From: Sulfurimonas sp.
GTDB lineage: Bacteria > Campylobacterota > Campylobacteria > Campylobacterales > Sulfurimonadaceae
Length of the DNA: 64,000 nt
Direction: 5' to 3'
Assembly (NCBI RefSeq): GCF_028714655.1
Contig: NZ_JAQTLY010000007.1
Span: 62,001 to 126,000, forward strand
Shown: piece by piece, positions 44,969-55,235 of the stretch
How the letters are laid out: each line of letters opens with the position of its first letter
Numbering within the stretch: position 1 is the first letter of the stretch
Made by a program: the position numbers and the translations under genes
Notes under the pieces: generated by a model
Databases searched by the model: none
What the model saw: the letters and a program-made list of their open reading frames with translations, nothing else
Told to the model about the DNA's origin: nothing

Positions 44969-46924
44969 GTGACAAAAAAAATATCGGTAATTTTAGCAAG
45001 TATTGGCATAGTAGCGCTGTTTTGGTATCTAGTGGGAGAGGTGTTTATCTTAAAAGATAACAAAAACTCTTTTTCAAAACTAGAGTGCGTCTCTTATGCG
45101 CCTTTTTCAAAAGATCAATCTCCGTTTTCTTTTGCAGACGGAATGGTTGTCTCGGAGGATTTGGTAAGAAATGATTTGGCTCTGCTTGCAAAATATACTG
45201 ATTGTATCCGAACATATTCAACCGTCGGACTGGAGATGATTCCTCGTATTGCTAGAGAAAACGGTCTTAAAATGTATATGGGTGCGTGGGTGAGCAGCGA
45301 CAAGGCGATGACGCAAAAAGAGATTAATACGCTTATTAAGCTGGCAAAAGAGAATCAAGATATAGTCAAAGCCGTTATTGTAGGAAATGAAGTTCTGCTC
45401 CGAGGCGATGCAACGGAGACTGTGCTTGCAAACTATATAAAACAGGTAAAAGCCGCGCTTCCCGATATTCAGGTTACATATGCCGATGTTTGGGAATTTT
45501 GGGTAAAACATCCAAAAATAAAAGAAGTTACGGATTTTGTAACGATTCATATATTGCCGTACTGGGAAGATGACCCGATGAATATAAATAAATCTATAGG
45601 TCATTTGGCGGATGTAAGAGGCGAGGTTGAAGCCGTTTTAAAAGATAAAAATATTTTAATAGGCGAAACCGGTTGGCCATCAGAGGGCAGGGCGCGAGAA
45701 GACGCCGTCCCGAGCAAGATAAATCAGGCAGTTTTTGTTAGAGAGTTTGTAAAATTAGCCCAAAAAGAGGGGTGGAACTATAATATCATAGAAGCGTTTG
45801 ACCAACCGTGGAAAAGGGTAAGCGAGGGAGCTGTAGGCGGTTTTTGGGGACTTTTTGATAAAAACAGAGTCGATAAAAAAGTTTTTGACGGCGATGTTTC
45901 AAATTTTCCAAACTACAAGCCGTTGGCGTTCGGTTCTATCGTTCTTGTGGTACTCTTTTCGTTTTTGCTAAAAAATTCGCAAATCAGAACAAGAGAAATA
46001 CTCCTTTTTGGCACGCTAAATACTCTTTTTGCTATCTTGTTTATGCTTCAAATTGAGCAGTATGGCGTTACTGCAAGAACTATGGGGGAATTTGCATGGG
46101 CATTTTTGGTCATATTTGTGCATATCTTAATATACTATTTCCTGCTTGCCAATATTGCATATGGCAGAAAACCTCAGATATTGTCGCTTAAGGAAATTTT
46201 TGCCAAAAAGCTAAAAGGTCCCGACTCATCTCTTATGATACTTTTTTACGCTTCGTTTGTTTTTGTAACTATTTTAAATATTTCTCTTGCCTTTGACGGA
46301 AGATACAGAAACTTTGAAATCTATATTTTTGCCGTGTCGATTATTTCATTTCTGTGGCTTTACAGAGGAGAGTATCAGAATCTAATTTTTGGCAAATTTG
46401 AAAAAGCATCTTTTTTAATTCTTGCATTAACATCAATCGCTGTTTTTATAAACGAAACATATCTCAATCTCTTCTCAAATATATGGGTTTTAATCTCGCT
46501 TGGATTTACCTGTATTTTATATAGCGGAAGTAAAAAAACGGCATACGGCGAACTTAAAAATTTTGGGTTGTATATGGCGGTGTTTTTGGCGATTTTTACC
46601 TATTTAAAATACGGTTTTTTGACAAATAGCGATTTCGCGGCAGAGTGTGGCAACTCATCAGGCTCTTTTTTATGTGATGCAAGAGCTTGGCTTGCACTGT
46701 TTTTGTATCTTGGGAAGTTAGGAATTGCAGCAGTGATTATTGCAACGGTTTCATTTTTTGTAAATAATAGATATCTGACTTTTTTTGCACTGTTTATCAG
46801 TGTCGGAGCCGTTTTGATGAATAATACCTTTTTAGGTGCCGCGGCGTTTATTTTATCGATATTTCTTATTTTAAAAAATTCAAATAACATTATTGAACAT
46901 AGCGATAAAAAAAGGGTTTTGTAA
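44969..46924 (+). CDS. Membrane-bound glycoside hydrolase family 17 protein
   Basis: 651 residues. A membrane helix (about 5-26) precedes a GH17 beta-1,3-glucanase-like domain with the acid/base E141 in IVGNEVLLRG and the nucleophile E233 in IGETGWPSEG. From about residue 310 to the end there are roughly nine to ten hydrophobic helices. This architecture recalls bacterial GH17 beta-1,3-glucan glucanosyltransferases, but the substrate here is unknown. The start is a GTG after AAAAGGG. It was probably divergent from the uracil-DNA glycosylase gene before the island inserted. Confidence 0.83.
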   Translation: MTKKISVILASIGIVALFWYLVGEVFILKDNKNSFSKLECVSYAPFSKDQSPFSFADGMVVSEDLVRNDLALLAKYTDCIRTYSTVGLEMIPRIARENGLKMYMGAWVSSDKAMTQKEINTLIKLAKENQDIVKAVIVGNEVLLRGDATETVLANYIKQVKAALPDIQVTYADVWEFWVKHPKIKEVTDFVTIHILPYWEDDPMNINKSIGHLADVRGEVEAVLKDKNILIGETGWPSEGRAREDAVPSKINQAVFVREFVKLAQKEGWNYNIIEAFDQPWKRVSEGAVGGFWGLFDKNRVDKKVFDGDVSNFPNYKPLAFGSIVLVVLFSFLLKNSQIRTREILLFGTLNTLFAILFMLQIEQYGVTARTMGEFAWAFLVIFVHILIYYFLLANIAYGRKPQILSLKEIFAKKLKGPDSSLMILFYASFVFVTILNISLAFDGRYRNFEIYIFAVSIISFLWLYRGEYQNLIFGKFEKASFLILALTSIAVFINETYLNLFSNIWVLISLGFTCILYSGSKKTAYGELKNFGLYMAVFLAIFTYLKYGFLTNSDFAAECGNSSGSFLCDARAWLALFLYLGKLGIAAVIIATVSFFVNNRYLTFFALFISVGAVLMNNTFLGAAAFILSIFLILKNSNNIIEHSDKKRVL

Positions 46925-47027
46925 AAAAAATCAAATTTATCAAATATCGGTTTTTTAAATATAAATATGGTGTAAAATCTTTTTACATATGTTAAAATAA
47001 AAAATCGAGAAAAAAGAGGGAGTTTGA

Positions 47028-49193
47028 ATGTTTAACAACATGTCGATTAGGTTAAAAATGGCACTAATGGTTTTTGTGCCCGTGATTGTAATTTTTATTA
47101 CGCTTGGGATAAGCAGTTATAAAAATTATCAGGAAGTCCAAGCTTTAAAAAGTATAAGTCTGATGGTTTCTTTTGCTACAAAAGCAAGTGAGTTGGTACA
47201 TAATCTTCAAAAAGAGAGAGGCGCATCGGCTGGATTTATAAGTTCAAAAGGTGCAAAATTTTCATCCGAACTTCAAGCAATCAGAAAAGATACTGATAAA
47301 GCTTTAGCGGAAGCTGCAAAAAATTATAAAGAAGATTTGGATGTAGGACATCTCTCAAAGGATTTACAGGCAAAAATTGCAAAAGCATTTGACAGCTTGT
47401 CAAAAATCGGGTCAATTAGAAGCGGAGTGGACTCTCTAGGTGTTGCTGTAAGCGTTCCTGTTAGCTATTACACGGACTTAAACAATGATTTTATCATATC
47501 AATTGAAGAGATGGTAAAAATGAGTTCAAATGCAGAGATGAATAATCTAATCAATGCTTTTGTAAATTTTTTATCTGCCAAAGAGAGATCAGGGATAGAG
47601 CGGGCAGTCCTATCATCTACTTTTTCTCAAGATAAGTTTGCTCCCGGATTTTATGAGAAGTTTATAGGGCTGCTTAACGGTCAAGAGATTTTTACAAATA
47701 AGTTTCTGTTTTTAGCGCCTGCAGAGATTAAAAATTTTTATGAAGAGAGTATGAAGTCAAAAGAGGTGTCGGAAGTTGAGCGAATGAGAAAAGTTGCTCT
47801 TGAACATCCAAACGGCGGTTTTGAGATAGATGCAACTTATTGGTTTGCTACTATAACCGGTAAAATTAATTTGCTAAAAAATGTTGAAGATGCAATCGCT
47901 AAAAAAATAGAGCAGCAAGTCTCAAACTTAAAAGATACAGCATTTAACTTTATGTTAATAGAACTGACTATTAATGCTGTAGTGATATTTTTAATACTTG
48001 TTTTTACTTTTATTATCTCAAATACATTGACAAAAAGAGTAAACAGATTTAAAAATGAGATAGACGATATCGTCTCGTCAAAAGATTTTTCTAAAAAAAT
48101 TACAAATTGCGCAACCGATGAGATAGGTTTCATACAGCAATCCGCAAATCATCTCTCAAGCGTTGCCCATAGAGCGTTAGAGGAAGCAAAAGAGAGTTTA
48201 GAGAAATCAAACAAGCATTTTGCAGAAAGCCAAAAGCAGTTAGAGGCAAATATGCTTACGCTTTCGTTAACTGCACTTTTAAATGAAGGCGCATCAAGCG
48301 GAGTAGGGAGCGTTCAGGTAGGTCTAGCGCACAATATGGAATCTTTAAAAGTCATAAATGATAAAAATGCTCAAACTGAGACTATAGTAGAGGAAGTGAA
48401 GAGTTCTACCCGTGAGATGGAAGAGTCTTTAAACAGTATTTCAATTAAAATGCATGAAAGCCGAGAGAATTCCGATCAATTAAACAACAGTGTTAATGAA
48501 ATTACAAATGTTATATCTCTTATAAAAGATATAAGCGATCAGACAAACCTGCTGGCACTCAATGCTGCTATTGAAGCTGCAAGAGCAGGTGAGCATGGCA
48601 GAGGATTTGCCGTTGTTGCCGACGAAGTAAGAAAACTTGCAGAGAGAACACAAAGAGCGACAAGTGAAGTTGAAGTAAATATAAATCTGCTAAAACAAAA
48701 CAGTTCGTCGATGCAGGAATTTTCAGAGCATATGGATAGAGAAGTTTCATCGTCTTTAGAAAAACTTGAAGTGTTCAATGATAGTTTACACTCTTTGGTA
48801 GACGGTGCAAAAGATATTCAGCTTTCAAACAAAATGATTTCAAATGAGCTTTTCATAACTCTTGCAAAACTAGATCATATAGCATTTAAACTTAGCGGAT
48901 ATAGCGCCGTATTTAAGGATGATCATAACTTTAAATTTTCGGATCACACTAGTTGCAGATTCGGTAAATGGTACCTTGGCGATGCAAAAGTATCGTTTGG
49001 AGCGACGGCTTCATATAGTAAAATCGATCCTATTCATAAAACGGTGCATGACAAGGTTAGAACAATACCCGAGTATATCAAAAATGATGCAATTAAAAAC
49101 TCAGATAATATCATCAAAGCGTTTAGTGCCGCAGAGAGTGCTTCAAAAGAACTTTTTGTTACTTTAGACAGTATGGCAAACGAAATAAAGTAA
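47028..49193 (+). CDS. Chemoreceptor with NIT sensor and CZB zinc-binding domain
   Basis: 721 residues. Helices at about 10-28 and 308-332 bracket a NIT domain (nitrate/nitrite-sensing family) recognised by [24 protein letters not shown] follows, then the signalling tip [26 protein letters not shown], and a C-terminal CZB domain with [17 protein letters not shown] and IHKTVHDKV carrying the zinc ligands. It is probably a sensor of nitrate-type or redox signals feeding the flagellar chemotaxis system. Its own promoter is AT-rich; the ribosome site is GAGGGAG. Confidence 0.92.
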   Translation: MFNNMSIRLKMALMVFVPVIVIFITLGISSYKNYQEVQALKSISLMVSFATKASELVHNLQKERGASAGFISSKGAKFSSELQAIRKDTDKALAEAAKNYKEDLDVGHLSKDLQAKIAKAFDSLSKIGSIRSGVDSLGVAVSVPVSYYTDLNNDFIISIEEMVKMSSNAEMNNLINAFVNFLSAKERSGIERAVLSSTFSQDKFAPGFYEKFIGLLNGQEIFTNKFLFLAPAEIKNFYEESMKSKEVSEVERMRKVALEHPNGGFEIDATYWFATITGKINLLKNVEDAIAKKIEQQVSNLKDTAFNFMLIELTINAVVIFLILVFTFIISNTLTKRVNRFKNEIDDIVSSKDFSKKITNCATDEIGFIQQSANHLSSVAHRALEEAKESLEKSNKHFAESQKQLEANMLTLSLTALLNEGASSGVGSVQVGLAHNMESLKVINDKNAQTETIVEEVKSSTREMEESLNSISIKMHESRENSDQLNNSVNEITNVISLIKDISDQTNLLALNAAIEAARAGEHGRGFAVVADEVRKLAERTQRATSEVEVNINLLKQNSSSMQEFSEHMDREVSSSLEKLEVFNDSLHSLVDGAKDIQLSNKMISNELFITLAKLDHIAFKLSGYSAVFKDDHNFKFSDHTSCRFGKWYLGDAKVSFGATASYSKIDPIHKTVHDKVRTIPEYIKNDAIKNSDNIIKAFSAAESASKELFVTLDSMANEIK

Positions 49194-49210
49194 GTTTTTA
49201 CCGTATGATG

Positions 49211-49311
49211 CCGGATCCTGAATCAAGTTCAGGATGACCGAAACTCCTCCGTCATTCCAAACTTCTCTCAATGACCGTCACTGCGAGGCTTTTTAAAGCC
49301 GCGGCAGTCTA
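49211..49311. repeat. Chimeric palindromic repeat, copy F
   Basis: Begins with CCTGAATCAAGTTCAGGATG, then CGTCATTCCAAACTT, after which it changes into the GCCGCG family (GTCACTGCGAGGC, AAAGCCGCGGCAGTCTA). The last TAG (minus strand) is the stop codon of the superoxide reductase gene. Confidence 0.75.
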
Positions 49312-49695
49312 ATTAGTTACTTCCACAACTTTTGGCGTTGATTCCCAAATGCCGTGTTTTGTGCAGTATGCTTGAGCGGTAAGTTTTAGTTTGTTTCCGG
49401 TCGGGATAATGTTAAAAGTAACCGTTGCATGAGCTTTCATATTTCCTAAAGTTCCGGCTAGAAAATCAGCACGCGCCAAAAGGGTTTCACCGTTGTAAAG
49501 CGACATATTTGCTATGTAGTGGTCAAAATCGTCGGGATGAGCATACTCGTTTCCCATTTTAACGGTTATGCTAAACATCTCGCCCTCCTTTGCGCTGTCT
49601 TGGCAGTGGATAAACGGTGAGTGACGGTCAATATAATCTTTTTTGCTTTCTCTCTCTATAGTGTCTATATCTACATAACGATTGATTGTAGGCAT
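49309..49695 (-). CDS. Superoxide reductase (neelaredoxin/desulfoferrodoxin family)
   Basis: 128 residues. The iron ligands of the SOR centre are visible: H25 in DRHSPF, H53 in YAHPDD, H59 in DFDHYI, C111 and H114 in YCTKHGIWE. The N-terminal rubredoxin-like domain of desulfoferrodoxin is absent. The usual EKHVP loop reads DRHSP, so the catalytic lysine is arginine here. It reduces superoxide to peroxide without making oxygen. The stop codon lies in a palindromic repeat. Confidence 0.85.
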   Translation of the reverse strand: MPTINRYVDIDTIERESKKDYIDRHSPFIHCQDSAKEGEMFSITVKMGNEYAHPDDFDHYIANMSLYNGETLLARADFLAGTLGNMKAHATVTFNIIPTGNKLKLTAQAYCTKHGIWESTPKVVEVTN

Positions 49696-49847
49696 ATTAA
49701 TTCCTTTTGTTTTTTTTGTTTGAAATGCTATTTTAGCTCTAATCTCATTTAGATAAAACGATAATCATAGTTTATTTCTGCTGATTAAGATTTGTTTAAT
49801 TTATAAGTATTTAACAAAAATATAGATAAAATCGCGACTTATAATTT

Positions 49848-49873
49848 AACTTCTTGCAAAATTGCAAAAAGTT
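49848..49873. repeat. Solo inverted repeat resembling joined ends of the cloverleaf family
   Basis: AACTTCTTGCAA (49848-49859), two A bases, then TTGCAAAAAGTT (49862-49873): a 26-bp palindrome with one mismatch that matches the terminal inverted repeats of copies A and B without the interior. It lies in the leader of glyS. Confidence 0.6.
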
Positions 49874-49974
49874 TTCCGGCTCGCATGAGGCAAGACTAAA
49901 GTGCCAAAGCGGCTAGCGTAATAAAATGGGTTTTGCTCATTTTATATGTAAATCTTAATAAAAAGAGTCTATTT

Positions 49975-51996
49975 ATGATAAAACCATTACTGATTGAGAT
50001 TGGCGTAGAAGAGCTTCCGGCTATACCGCTTTTAAAAGAGTTAAAAAATATTGAGAAAAAATATGCCGATATTTTAGAAAAAAATTCCCTTTTGTGTGAG
50101 TTTGAGTTTTACTATACTCCTCGTCGTTTGGTTATTTGGCACAGAGAGTTTAAAACTAGACAAGATGACTCTACGGAGGAGTTTTTCGGCGCACCTTTGG
50201 AAGTTGCTTATAAAGACGGCAAACCAACGCCTGCTGCAGAGTGATTTGCTAAAAAATGCGGTGTAACTATGGATGAAATCGGTTCTGCACAAAAAGGCGG
50301 CAAAGAAGTTCTTTACTATAAAAAAGAAGTCGCAGGAAAGCCGTCGATTGAGCTAATCGGTGATATTGTCGACACATGGATAAAATCTTTGGATTTCGGC
50401 AAATCTATGAGATGGGGAAGTTTAAGCGAGAGTTTTATCCGTCCTATTCGCTGGGTGAATATACTTTTTGGCGATGAGTCCGTAGATGTAGAACTCTTTG
50501 GCGTAAAATCGGCAAAAAAGACTTTTGTACACCGTATCAGCAATTTTAATTCAGTTTCAATTAACGGGGCAAAAGAGTATTTTGAAGTTTTAAAAGCAGG
50601 CGGAGTAACACTTTTCCCGGAACTTAGACGAGAAAGTATTTTAAACAACTTCTCCATGCTTGAAAAAGAGGGCGGTATCAAGGTAGAAATAGATGAAGAT
50701 CTGCTTGATGAAGTTGTAGCCATTACCGAAAATCCTACTGCGGTTTTAGGCTCGTTCGACGAAGAGTTTTTAAAACTTCCTCCAGAAGTTATCATTACTT
50801 CCATGAAAGAGCATCAAAGATATTTTCCGGTTTTTAAAGACAGCAAGCTGATAAACAAGTTTGTCGTGGTTTCAAATGCTCTGACGGATGATTTTTCCAA
50901 AGTTATTGAAGGCAATGAGAGGGTTTTGCGCCCTCGTTTGGCAGATGCGCTTTTCTTTTACAACAACGATTTGAAAAAGGGGCTTAGTACAGAGGGACTT
51001 GGAAAAGTCGTATTTATGAACGGTCTTGGAACGGTTGCAGACAAAATAGAGCGAGAGAGAAAAATTGCAAATACTCTTTTTGATATGTACAAACCAAAAG
51101 AGTCAAGCAAAGAGATGCTAAACCGTGCCGTATCTCTTGCAAAAGCAGACTTAATGAGCGAGATGGTCTATGAGTTTACGGAGCTTCAAGGTCTTATGGG
51201 CTGTTACTATGCAAAAGCACTCGGGGAGAGCGATGAAGTCGCAACTGCGATAAAAGAGCAGTATTTGCCCGACGGTGAAGACAGTGCGCTTCCCTCAACT
51301 GCTATGAGTGCAATTGTAGCTATGAGTTTAAAACTGGACACTCTTATAGGACTCTTTAGCGTAAATCAGATTCCTACCGGTTCACGCGATCCGTTTGCGC
51401 TTCGCCGTGCCGTCAACGGACTTATAAGAATAACAAAAGAGCATAATTTGGAGTTTAACATAGTTGAAACTTTAACCCTGCTTAGCAAAGATTATGCAGA
51501 GTTTGATATCTCAAAACTCGAAGCGTTCTTTTTAGAGAGATTAAGACAATATTTTAAAGTAAATCCGTCTATCGTAGAAGCCGTGCTTGCTTCCGGCGAG
51601 AGAGAACTGCTCAGTATCGGTAAAAAGATAGATGCGTTAGAGGCTATGGTGAAGAGCGAAGGTTTTAGCGAATCTTTTTCAACATTTAAAAGGGTTGCAA
51701 ACATTACTAAAGATATCGATATGTCAAACGAGTTTAGAGTCGATGTTAAGCTATTTGAAGCAAAAGCGGAAGAAGCTTTGTTTGCCAGATATAGCGAAGT
51801 CTCGTCAGCTAAGTATGACTCCTATGAAGAGGAGCTTGATGCTCTTTTAGGTCTTAAACCGCAGCTTGACAAGTTTTTTGATGATGTAATGGTAAATGCC
51901 GAGGATGAAAAGGTTAGAAATAACAGAAAATCTCTAGTTGCTTCCATATACAAAAGTATCCTAAAAATTGCAGATATTAAAGAAGTGAGTATTTAA
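49975..51996 (+). pseudogene. glyS: Glycyl-tRNA synthetase beta subunit, interrupted by in-frame TGA
   Basis: Charges tRNA-Gly together with GlyQ, which is not in the window. The two parts (codons 1-89, and 91 to the end, 674 codons in all) are in the same frame and join into one normal GlyS: IGVEELPAIPL at the start, then FAKKCGVTMDE, SMRWGSLSESFIRPIRW, TGSRDPFALRRA and an anticodon-binding C-terminus. Codon 90 (50242-50244) is TGA where E. coli GlyS has glycine in AAEGWA (from memory), so GGA to TGA is the simplest change. The ATG at 49975 begins the family sequence; an upstream start is rejected. Either a real nonsense mutation, a sequencing error or readthrough. Confidence 0.85.
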
Positions 51997-52093
51997 GTAG
52001 ATTTTTTGAATTAAATTTTGATACAATAAATAAATTGGAGAGATTTCAAGCGTTTTTGCGGCTTTCCAATTTTATTACAAAATAGGAGTTACC

Positions 52094-52525
52094 ATGTTAT
52101 CAAAACTTATTATCGTCACGGATTTACAGCGTTACAAACTATTTACAAATAAACAAGATCCATTAGGAAGGGAGTCGGTTGAACTTCTTGAAAGTGCCGA
52201 TAGTTTAGATGTTCATCAAAGATTGAGTGAAAAAGTAACTGATAGAAAGGGTAATTTTCAAAGTTCTCGCGGCAGCGGTTCTGGTGAAGATCACAATCTT
52301 GCTCTTGAAGAGGAACGCAGACGCATTAAAGAGATTGCAAAACAGATTTCTCAGACACTTCATAGCCATAGTTGTAAATCTTGGTATCTTGCAGCGCCAA
52401 AAGCAATTAACAATAAATTAGTAGAACTTCTTGAGCCTGCTCTTAAAGATAAATTGGAGATAAATCTTCATGCCGATTTGACAAAAATCCCCGATAGCGA
52501 GTTGTTAGAACATTTTAGCAAGTAA
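52094..52525 (+). CDS. Host-attachment family (baeRF-like) small protein
   Basis: 143 residues. The pattern KLIIVTDLQRYKLF at the N-terminus, LAAPKAINNKLVELL in the middle and HADLTKIPDSELLEHF at the end fits the family named protein required for attachment to host cells, related to release-factor-like folds. The name comes from plant bacteria and need not apply here. The ribosome site is AATAGGAGTTACC. It is followed by a strong hairpin terminator. Confidence 0.78.
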   Translation: MLSKLIIVTDLQRYKLFTNKQDPLGRESVELLESADSLDVHQRLSEKVTDRKGNFQSSRGSGSGEDHNLALEEERRRIKEIAKQISQTLHSHSCKSWYLAAPKAINNKLVELLEPALKDKLEINLHADLTKIPDSELLEHFSK

Positions 52526-52538
52526 AAGTAGTTTAAGA

Positions 52539-52563
52539 AGAGCCTCAAAAAAAGAGGCTCTCT
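52539..52563 (+). terminator. Hairpin terminator after the host-attachment-like gene
   Basis: AGAGCCTC (52539-52546), seven A bases, then GAGGCTCT (52554-52561): 8-bp perfect arms. Placed between convergent genes, so it may serve both. Confidence 0.7.
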
Positions 52564-52575
52564 TATAAAACAAAC

Positions 52576-53310
52576 TTAGTTTGTTTTTATAATTGACGGC
52601 GGATAGGTTGAGAAAGCCTTTTTAAAAGCGTTTGCTCTTACATCTCTATATTTTCCGGTCGCAAGCGGCGGCAGGAAATATGCCAGCTCCAAGCTCTCTT
52701 TCGCATCACAATTGTTATCATACATATATGCTACTTCTTTTCCAAGTTTTACGGCTTGTGCAGCAAGATTTCTTGCATAGGCGATAATATTTTTATGATG
52801 TTTGTCAAACTTATTTCCCGAACCGAAAAATACAAATTTGCCGCTTAGGCGAATATTTAAGTAGTCGAGATAGTTAAGCCCTTTATCGTATCTTGTGAGT
52901 TGATTGCTTGTGTATTTATCCAAATCGGCATCAAACTCTTCAAGTACGGTAGTCGGTTCTATGTCAGGTCTATTTAAACCGAAAAGATATTTTACCTCTA
53001 TGAGTTTGCCTCTGTAGCCGTCTTTGATGGCTGAAGAAAATAGGTTGCAGTAGTTGTCGAAATTCAGTTCGCAAAATTTACCGTCAAATATATAGCCCTG
53101 AGAAGCGAGTTTTGTGTTGCAGTTATATCCTATCGGAGAGATAGTCGGATTATATAAAAATATAGTTCCTGCAACGGTTTTACGCCTGTTGTCAAGCATT
53201 TTTTGCAGCTGCTCTATATCTATGATTTCATTGCTCTCTTGTATATAAATATATTGCTCCGTGAGATATTCCATATCAAAGCTTGTCGAGAATTTTCCAA
53301 ATGCTTGCAA
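52576..53310 (-). CDS. Hypothetical protein
   Basis: 244 residues, no signal peptide or membrane helix. I do not recognise the family. It is evenly composed, with tyrosine-rich stretches (YLTEQYIYIQES, YLFGLNRPDI) and LSGKFVFFGSGNKFDKHHKNIIAYARNL, which may be a nucleotide-binding-like strand and helix, though no known motif is complete. The start is TTG behind TTTTAGGATTTAAT. It is convergent with the host-attachment-like gene and divergent from the 7TM-GGDEF gene. Confidence 0.7.
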   Translation of the reverse strand: MQAFGKFSTSFDMEYLTEQYIYIQESNEIIDIEQLQKMLDNRRKTVAGTIFLYNPTISPIGYNCNTKLASQGYIFDGKFCELNFDNYCNLFSSAIKDGYRGKLIEVKYLFGLNRPDIEPTTVLEEFDADLDKYTSNQLTRYDKGLNYLDYLNIRLSGKFVFFGSGNKFDKHHKNIIAYARNLAAQAVKLGKEVAYMYDNNCDAKESLELAYFLPPLATGKYRDVRANAFKKAFSTYPPSIIKTN

Positions 53311-53410
53311 ATTAAATCCTAAAATTATTTTATGGAATTATACTATACAAAAAAGAAAACTTTTTGCTTTGTTTGTATAAGATATAAATTATAGACGAAG
53401 AGGGATTTTA

Positions 53411-55228
53411 ATGTATAACGATTTTAGACGCGCTGTTTTATTTTTTGTTTTTTTTGTATTTGCCGTACAGATCAATGCGATGGAAGTTATCAAAGTCAAT
53501 GATAAGACACAAAAGATTGGTTTATCTGAGTACTCTGAACTCTTTTTTGATGCACAAAACCATTTTTCATATGAAGATGTATCAAAAGATCTGTTTAATG
53601 ATAATTTTAAATCGGTAAAATCAGAATCGTCTTATGTCGGCTATACGAATGATACTGCTTGGATGCGTTTTAGTATATTAAACGACGCTCATGAGCTTTT
53701 TGAGGGTAAAATTGAAATACCTGTGTCGTGGATGAGTGGTGTGTCTTTTTATATAAAAAAAGGTGAAGAATTAAATGTAACAAATTTAAGTCCGGCTTTT
53801 TCGTCTAAAGTCGGGGAAGTTTATGCAAAATCTCTTTTTCTTCCGATAACCATAGAACCTTCGCAAAATGCTATAGTTTATATAAAAGTAAAAAGCAAGG
53901 GCGCTTTAACGCTTGCTCCGCAACTTTATTCACAAAAAAAAGCAATAGAGCGTTTGACATATATCAATATACTAAACGGTGCATTAATCGGTATAGTGTT
54001 TATTATGCTTTTATATAATGTGAATAATTATTTAAGATTTAAAGATAAAAATTATTTATATTTTGTACTTTATTTGGTGAGTTTATTCTTTTTAATGGGT
54101 GTTTATTACGGATACGGCATTTACCCTTTTTCTAAAAACGGCTCTACATATAATGAAAATGTCTCTTTAGCGATGTCGGCATTTACTTTTTTTACAGGTC
54201 TGTTGTTTACTAAAAGTTTTTTAAATGTAGATAGATATCTTCCAAGCAGTGAGCGTTACTTTTTTACTTTACTTTTGTTCTCTGCGCTCATTGGCTGTTT
54301 TGGTTTTATAATGGGTGATAGTTTGATTTCACTTTATATCGTTATGCTTTTTTCATTAATATCTTTTTTATTTTTGATATTTGTATCTGCTTTTTCACTG
54401 CATAAAAAGATTTCAGGAAGTATTTACTTGTTGCTGGCATGGTTATCACTGGCATTAGGAACATTGTTATCATTGATGTCGGTTCTGGGTTTTATACACT
54501 ATTATGATCATATATATAATTTTTATGCTTTTTCGGTTATATTAAATATCATAATGATTTCTTTTGCATTGACCTCTCGAGTTGAAGACATTGAGATGCA
54601 ATTTGAACTTGAGGTGAAAAAAGAGCATGAAGTAGCCGATAGACTAAATTTATCAAAAAAAGAGTTAAGAGAGCTAAATGAAAAGCTAGAACGCAAAATT
54701 CAAAGTCAAGAGAGAGAACTTTTAGCAAAAAACAAAGAGAACGAGAAATTTTCTGTAAAGGATGAAGTAACACAGCTATACAACAAGGCAAAACTTGAAG
54801 AAGTACTGACAAATGAGCTTCACAGATCAAAAAGATATTTATATAAATTTAGTGTAATAGTAATTAATATTGACGGCATGAAAGCCATAAACGACACTCA
54901 CGGTTATCAAGTCGGAAATTCAGTGATGAAAGAGATGGCTGATTTGATTATGCGCAATATCCGTTATTTAGATACCATCGGTCGCTGGAGCGAGAGCGAA
55001 TATCTAGTAATTTGTCCGGAAATCGATGCTGAGAACGGGGTCATAGTTGCACAGCATCTCCAAAAACTGATAGAAAAAAGCAAGTTCTTTTTTGTCGGCA
55101 GAGCTACTGCTTGTTTTGGAGTAACCGGCTATCATGTCGATGATACTATGCAGGATATAATGAAAAGAGGCTATGAAGCGCTTGCAATTGCTAAAGAGGG
55201 CGGCAGAAACAGAGTAGAGATGCTCTGA
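53411..55228 (+). CDS. 7TM-DISM receptor with degenerate GGDEF domain
   Basis: 605 residues. Signal peptide, then an extracellular beta domain of the 7TMR-DISMED2 type (about 25-180), seven membrane helices (about 188-395), a coiled coil (about 400-445) and a GGDEF-like domain with KDEVTQLYNKAKLEEVL. The signature GGDEF reads SESEY (GRWSESEYLVI), so it is probably not an active cyclase but may bind or relay. The ribosome site is AGAGGGATTTTA. Confidence 0.88.
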   Translation: MYNDFRRAVLFFVFFVFAVQINAMEVIKVNDKTQKIGLSEYSELFFDAQNHFSYEDVSKDLFNDNFKSVKSESSYVGYTNDTAWMRFSILNDAHELFEGKIEIPVSWMSGVSFYIKKGEELNVTNLSPAFSSKVGEVYAKSLFLPITIEPSQNAIVYIKVKSKGALTLAPQLYSQKKAIERLTYINILNGALIGIVFIMLLYNVNNYLRFKDKNYLYFVLYLVSLFFLMGVYYGYGIYPFSKNGSTYNENVSLAMSAFTFFTGLLFTKSFLNVDRYLPSSERYFFTLLLFSALIGCFGFIMGDSLISLYIVMLFSLISFLFLIFVSAFSLHKKISGSIYLLLAWLSLALGTLLSLMSVLGFIHYYDHIYNFYAFSVILNIIMISFALTSRVEDIEMQFELEVKKEHEVADRLNLSKKELRELNEKLERKIQSQERELLAKNKENEKFSVKDEVTQLYNKAKLEEVLTNELHRSKRYLYKFSVIVINIDGMKAINDTHGYQVGNSVMKEMADLIMRNIRYLDTIGRWSESEYLVICPEIDAENGVIVAQHLQKLIEKSKFFFVGRATACFGVTGYHVDDTMQDIMKRGYEALAIAKEGGRNRVEML

Positions 55229-55235
55229 GCAAACA

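Noticed and set aside
50242-50244. Selenocysteine codon or recoded TGA (Gly) in glyS
   Set aside because: No stem-loop with the expected form follows the TGA, the aligned residue is glycine rather than cysteine, and TGA ends many normal genes here (for example cheA, ktrB-like, pilD).
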